64,000 nt of DNA from Phalacrocorax aristotelis. Its lineage: Eukaryota; Chordata; Aves; Suliformes; Phalacrocoracidae. Where the stretch lies: assembly GCF_949628215.1 (NCBI RefSeq), contig NC_134277.1:33679058-33743057 (forward strand), written 5' to 3'. The notes under the pieces are model-generated. The model was not told the DNA's origin. It searched no databases and saw only the letters and a list, made by a program, of their open reading frames with translations. Below, piece after piece: positions 58,663 through 64,000 of this stretch; positions within the stretch are counted from its first letter, which is position 1, and the number at the start of each line of letters is the position of its first letter. The translations under genes were made by a program, and so were the position numbers.

Positions 58663-61600
58663 GTTAGTTTGTTTGTTTTTATACCTCATTCCTGCAGAAC
58701 ACTGTTCTCTCTTAGGACGTGCAGAATTCTTTGTGTTGTTGCAATGGATTCAGCAAGTGACTGATATGCCGGCTGCAATTCATAAGATATGACTGTTTTA
58801 TAAAACAGGATAAAGGTTATATAGTCCAAAAAGGCTGTTTTGGGGACACCTTATCTCAGCTGAATTAGAAAGCTGGTATAATCCTATGGTGTTTTTAAAA
58901 CATCTTTGTAGAGTTTATTAAGAAAGTGAATAATCATGATTGGACATGAATAGGCATATTAAAACATTTTAATTCTTAATATTTGTATTTAGTCATTAAA
59001 TTATTATCTGCCTTTGCACAGTTCCCTTATTTAAAGAAAGTGCAAATGGTGTTCTGTTAGTTTTTTAACTCTAAAGTCATATTTGCCCACATTGGGCATT
59101 CTCTGTAGAGCTTCCTCCTTTAAGGATGTGTAATGAACAATGGTCTCTGAACAAGCTTTATCCGATATCTGTAAAATGAGTTACTGCAGTTTCACCTGAT
59201 AGAAGGTTAACTATTGCTAGCTGTACCCAGTGTTCAAACTTTCGGAGAAGCAGAATGCTGCATATGGAACATGCCTTGACTTCAGTCCTTCTGAGGAGCT
59301 AGAGTCCCCAGTTGAAATCTGTGCAGCGTCCCATATGGTTCTCACTTTGCTCACCCACACTTGAAGTATCTTTTTTTAGTCCTGTTGGTAAAATAACCCT
59401 TTACAGGTGGCTTATTTTATGGCTGCTTTGGTTTTGTGCAAACAGCCTATAAAAGCATCAGGGAAAACACTGTAACAGTTAGTGAGCTGTATTTATCTGC
59501 TAGATGCCCTATCTCATAGAAATGTAATTCACTGAGGATATTTGGAGAATTGTTGATTGTACTGTTGAAAACTGGCAACAACTGCTTTTACATTAAATGG
59601 AATCAAGCATAGCTTGATAGGTTTCATACTTGGCCTCTTTTTCTTACAGTGCAGTTTAGTGCATGCAGTCAATTATCCATATAAAACATGACGTTCAGCA
59701 GAAAGGCATGTCTTTGTTTCATCTGTATCCCAGTGGTGACTAATATTGAATAATCTTGTACTTTCCTAAACATGCAGGTCAAATTCCAAGATATTCCAGT
59801 TGATTGGGTATCTTTCTAACGTTTCTTATCTTGCATTAGATATAGTCTGTGGAAATAGCCAAAAATGAAATTGGCTCTCACAAAAAGAAGGTAAATTTTC
59901 CAATACTCTTACTGCTATGAAGAAACAGATTGTAAATATATATTCATGTTTGCTGTCTTTCCAAATCCAGTAAAGGAGAAACATTCAATGTAATCAGTTA
60001 ACCTGTAAAGGTATTTAGACACTTCAGAAATATTGCTTTCAGTAGGAGTTAGGTGCCTAAATATCTTTAAATCTAGTCCTTTGTGTCCCCCATCATTAGA
60101 GATCGCCTGTGAAAACTCCGAGCTGCTTCACCAACCATATCAAAACACCTCTGTGGCACGTGCAGTGTTGCAGTATTCAAGGACAACATCACCCACGGAA
60201 TCCTCATTTTCCTTTCCCTCAGTGAAAGGGAAGTTAGGCTGGATTTATCTGGACTTGAGTCTTGCATCCTGCTTGAAGTAAATGCTGCGGACTAAAGGAG
60301 GATGAGTGTTTCCTTGTGGCATCTCTTCTCTCCCCTGATCAAGGGGAGTCCAAGATGTGTTTTGTCACCTTCTGTCAGTCACCAAATTTCTGCTTTCAGT
60401 GCAGTCCCTGTAATAGACTGGTAGGGAATAAGAGTGGTAGGAACGGCCTCCCATATCTGTAAGCAGTTAATACTTGAGTATTAGAATTTTTTAGAAAATA
60501 ATAATTGCTGATTTTTCTTATTACTGAGTCCCCCTTTCCCAGTCATTTTCAAACATGCATATTTATTCATATGTGGCCAACATGTTTTTGTCCCATTGCA
60601 AATCTTGTTGCTCCCTTTTCTTTCTCCTGGAGTTGATTTTTATGAAGGTGATCTTTATGAGATGAAGAGCTAGAATGTCAGTTCCATCCAGCTACTAACT
60701 TGAGGTTAGAAATATATACTGTGATATACTTGTTTCACTTTTAAGACACTGCAATAGTTGAGGAAGTCTCTAGTATTCCAAAAGAAAAATTAATTGGATT
60801 GGCACTGACACGAGCAGCTTGTTCCTGTGATGGTTAGCCTGTGGAGGGCAGTTCTTGCATTTATGGCCTGTAGTTTAAATAGGAAAAGCCTGCTGAAGAT
60901 ATGTCTAATAGTGTTATAGTAAGGGGGTTTGTGGTCTTGGCTTTTTACTCCGGAGATTCTTGTGCTTCTTCAGGGAATAAGCTGCTATATTCAGTTACAG
61001 CCAGTAGTTAGGGCAGTTTAAAATAATTTTTAATCAGGAAACTTTAAACATTGCCATTTCATACAGGCAGTCTTTTTCTATTGTGTAATACCAGGATGCT
61101 GCCTCATTCACATGCCAATCTGTGTGTCTTACACATAAGATCTGTGAAAATTTCCATAATGTATTGTAAATATCAATGTTTTAGGTCATGGTTGTAGGTT
61201 ACAACAGAATGGTAGTTGTATTTTTCTTTTTACAGGTTATCTAGCCCATAAATATATAGATTGTGCCTGTACATTCATGCATGCGGTTTACACAGAAGTT
61301 AAGTATACTTCAAAAAAAAAAAGAAAAAATGCAAGAGGCAAACTGGTAAAGCAGTGCTACTCTGTAGGTGAATGGTAAAGGCCAGCCCACTTCATGGATG
61401 GCTTGTTCTGTCAATGAAAAAATTCTGAAATGCTGTAGAAGCCTCAAGTATTCTGTGCTATGCTAAATTTCTCTATATATTTACAATGTGATATGCAAAG
61501 TGGAGGAAATACTTATTTCTTTACAATAGCTTTCCCTTCATATCTAAATTGTTAGAAAGTCCATTGAAAGACCCAGTGTGGAACAAGCAAGAAATATGCA

Positions 61601-64000
61601 TATTTTATTCAAATATTATCTGAGGAGCTTCTTTGGGTAGGATTTGTTCGCAGCACCCACGCACATAATTATTTCCTTACGTTGTATGATGCAATGAACA
61701 GGTCTCCAGTGTAGCAACATCTACTTGCAACAACACTGTAACCTATTAAATTGATGTCAACTGTTTGAACCCTAAGGGAGCAGGCTCTTGCTAATCTGTA
61801 GAGCTATAAAGTAAATGCTGAATCCCAATAGGGGAAGGTGCTGATGTTTTGGTTGTTTGTGTGGCTTGTTATAAATTGTAAGATCATTAGGGAAATGTTT
61901 ACATCCTGTTGCCATTGCGGGTTCTGAACTGATCTATGTGCATAAAAAGCACTGGACAGAAAAATAAAATATTTATTTTTCCTTCTAGGGAAGAGTTAAC
62001 CTATTGTTTTGAGGGAGGCTTTTTTTAAAAAAAAAAACTAAATAGTACCCAGTGGTGAATTAATGCTCACGGATGTGTTTGGAGTTATTTGACTCTAACC
62101 GTTTAATACTTCTGAAATATACCTTCTGTTAACATGGTGGTATGGTTGGGGATTGTGTTGTGTGACTACCAGCTCAGTTTCCAAGGATTACAACTCTTGC
62201 AAAGGCTGTTGCTCTTCTGAGCAGGAGATCACTTCATTTTAAGCATGTGTTGATTTAATACGGTATTTCTCACCCAGATTTTTTCAAAGAAAAACACCAC
62301 CTATGCAGAAATATTTCTGTGAAGATCATGAAGACATCATGACCCTAGGCTTTCATTTTGTACCCTGAGAAGGGGAGTAAGTCCAGAGAGATCTCATCTC
62401 TTCTCCCCTTTCCCTCTCCTGTCACACAAATCTTTCAGATTTTGTGCTTTGCTTTTCACCTTGAAATTAGAAGTAACATTAGAATAGTTAAATTAAGTAA
62501 ATTCTATTAAAAAAACCAAACCCCGCAAACCTCTAAAGTTGTTCATGGAACTATTTGGGGTAGAATAATTTCTGTCAGGGAAGAGGGGCAAATAACATTG
62601 ATAGATGATGAACGAAGGAAGATACCTGGAGCTCTAAACTGTCCAGCCAGTTTCTGGATGCTACAGAGTATTGCTAAATGGGGATCACTTAGTATCACAG
62701 TCCTCCAGTGTTAAAACACATATCCAGTTTATCCAGTTTCTTCCTTTTACTGTTGCAAACAAGTGAAATGCTGCTGTGGAAAGCTGGTAATTGTTTAGAT
62801 TGAGAGAGCTTTTCAGCATCCTGGGGGTCATGCTGGTTTTCAAAAACATAACAGTATGTGCCTGCTGCTGAGAACAAGTTCAAAATGTGTACAGTTTCCT
62901 TACTTGCACCCAGGTGAAATCAGCTCTTTCATATAACTGTAATTACTGAATTAAAATCCTTGCCTGATATATAATGTTTTGGAATTCCCTGTTCAAAATT
63001 CTTTCTGCTCTTCAAAAATATTGCTTGATTTTCCTGGTATTAAGTATCTTGTAAGAGCTGCCTGTTGCTGTAGTCAATCACAAAGTAATTTTTCTTTTCT
63101 TAATAAACTGAGTGGGAAGAGAGAGGAGCTGTGTGCTGAATTCTGCCGGTTTCTACTTTTGGATTGCTTTTCTGTCATCTTGATTCTGAATTTCTTTAAT
63201 AGGCGTTTGTTTGTTCCTCTTGAGGAATAGCTTGTTCTTCCTCTCTGCAAAGCTGACTCCCCCTGTTTTCTTGTTCTGCTTTGCTCTGCTTTTTCATAAA
63301 TCATTTTCCTTATATTAGTAAAGGCTAAGTATAGAAAATGCTCCAAAATGGTATTTCCACTACTGTATTAAAATTAAAATGCAGTGAAATGTTACGTTGC
63401 AGTCCAGTAACCACCTCTGCACCAGCAGTAGATGCTGTGAACAGATGAATATTGAATGATCATGTATGTAGTTGTACTAAAATATATTTTGTCAGTGTTT
63501 TTGTAAAAAGACTTAAGAGAACTTTGAGTCCAAAACAAAGTAGTAAATGAAATACCAGAAGGCTAAAAACTCTTCTTCGTACAGAAATAGGTGTGTTACA
63601 GCAGGTGTTTAATTCCATTGAAGCTGAGTGCATGGATGTTTTTTGACCTCTGACTGTAGGCTGAAAGAATCAAATACATTTGTTCCTTGTGATGACTTTG
63701 TGATGACTTTTCCTTTGACTGCAAAAAATGAAAATGACTTACAGAAAGGCTGGATTAGATATATGTTTTTTGTGAGTTCACTGAATATGGCCCAATAACT
63801 TTCAGGATTAGTAGATACGTTATCTATTAACAGGTATGTTACCTCTATCTGTCTATTTATCTATGTGTGACAGAGTACTGCAGCTTTTTAAGATATCAAA
63901 AAGGTAAAAATAACATCTATAAGCTCAGCCTTAATGAAACGTGTAAAAGAAAGCACGGGGTGCAGTGGGGGAAAAAAAGCCTGCTTTTAACTTTCAATGC
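58663..64000 (+). other. Second intron, runs off the window
   Basis: AT-rich sequence to the right edge without a recognisable exon or repeat family. Short A-runs occur (near 61,310 and 62,028). Small open frames on both strands have no motifs. Any following coding exons are outside the window or too short to recognise. Confidence 0.4.
63687..63708. repeat. Perfect 11-bp direct tandem duplication
   Basis: TTGTGATGACT is present twice head to tail. A recent slippage duplication is the simplest explanation; no element is attached. Confidence 0.8.

Noticed and set aside
1..64000. CRISPR arrays, phage defence operons or other prokaryotic systems
   Set aside because: No regularly spaced repeats, operon-like gene strings or bacterial signals occur. 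LINE/LTR content and splice-site structure show an avian nuclear genome.

Overview
The window looks like a piece of a bird nuclear genome, probably a large AT-rich macrochromosomal segment. The evidence is seven CR1 LINE insertions, six of them ending in the avian CR1 tail (variants of CACAGAAT / CATAGAAT next to GGTTTGGGTTGGAAGGGACC), a solo LTR of a type I know from neoavian birds, short introns of low complexity, and one sharp CpG island in otherwise AT-rich, CpG-poor DNA. Nothing in it is prokaryotic: there are no operons, phage genes or CRISPR arrays. All long open frames are either shadows in the CpG island, relics inside CR1 copies, or short chance frames.

Layout. From 1 to about 16,430 the DNA is gene-free as far as I can see, with a perfect hairpin near the left edge (161-196), one CR1 (6,413-6,915), an AC microsatellite and an AT-rich block. 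A CpG island spans about 16,435-18,130 and contains a promoter for a plus-strand gene: a perfect MEF2-type / TATA-like element at 17,193-17,202, a YY1-like element at 17,388-17,395, and a strong splice donor after 17,458. I read this as a non-coding first exon. An intron of about 41 kb follows (17,459-58,549). The next exon I can define is 58,550-58,662, with a pyrimidine/AT tract and AG upstream, a GTTAGT donor downstream, and a candidate start codon at 58,644 (protein would begin Met-Ser-Ser-Thr-Thr-Pro). The rest of the gene lies beyond the right edge. I could not identify the gene from six residues plus 5' UTR.

The intron holds six CR1 fragments, all antisense to the gene. One of them (about 54,485-56,480) was later interrupted by a 579-bp solo LTR flanked by a degraded 5-bp target duplication. 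There is also a diverged, unrecognised dispersed repeat in two copies (25,257 and 27,631), a 22-base poly-G tract, two possible cryptic or cassette exons, and an isolated palindromic CRE.

I did not find a new multi-gene biological system here. The most useful leads are the unidentified gene start with its MEF2/YY1/uORF promoter architecture, the second exon that is open in two meaningful frames, the unrecognised dispersed repeat pair, and the nested CR1/LTR locus.
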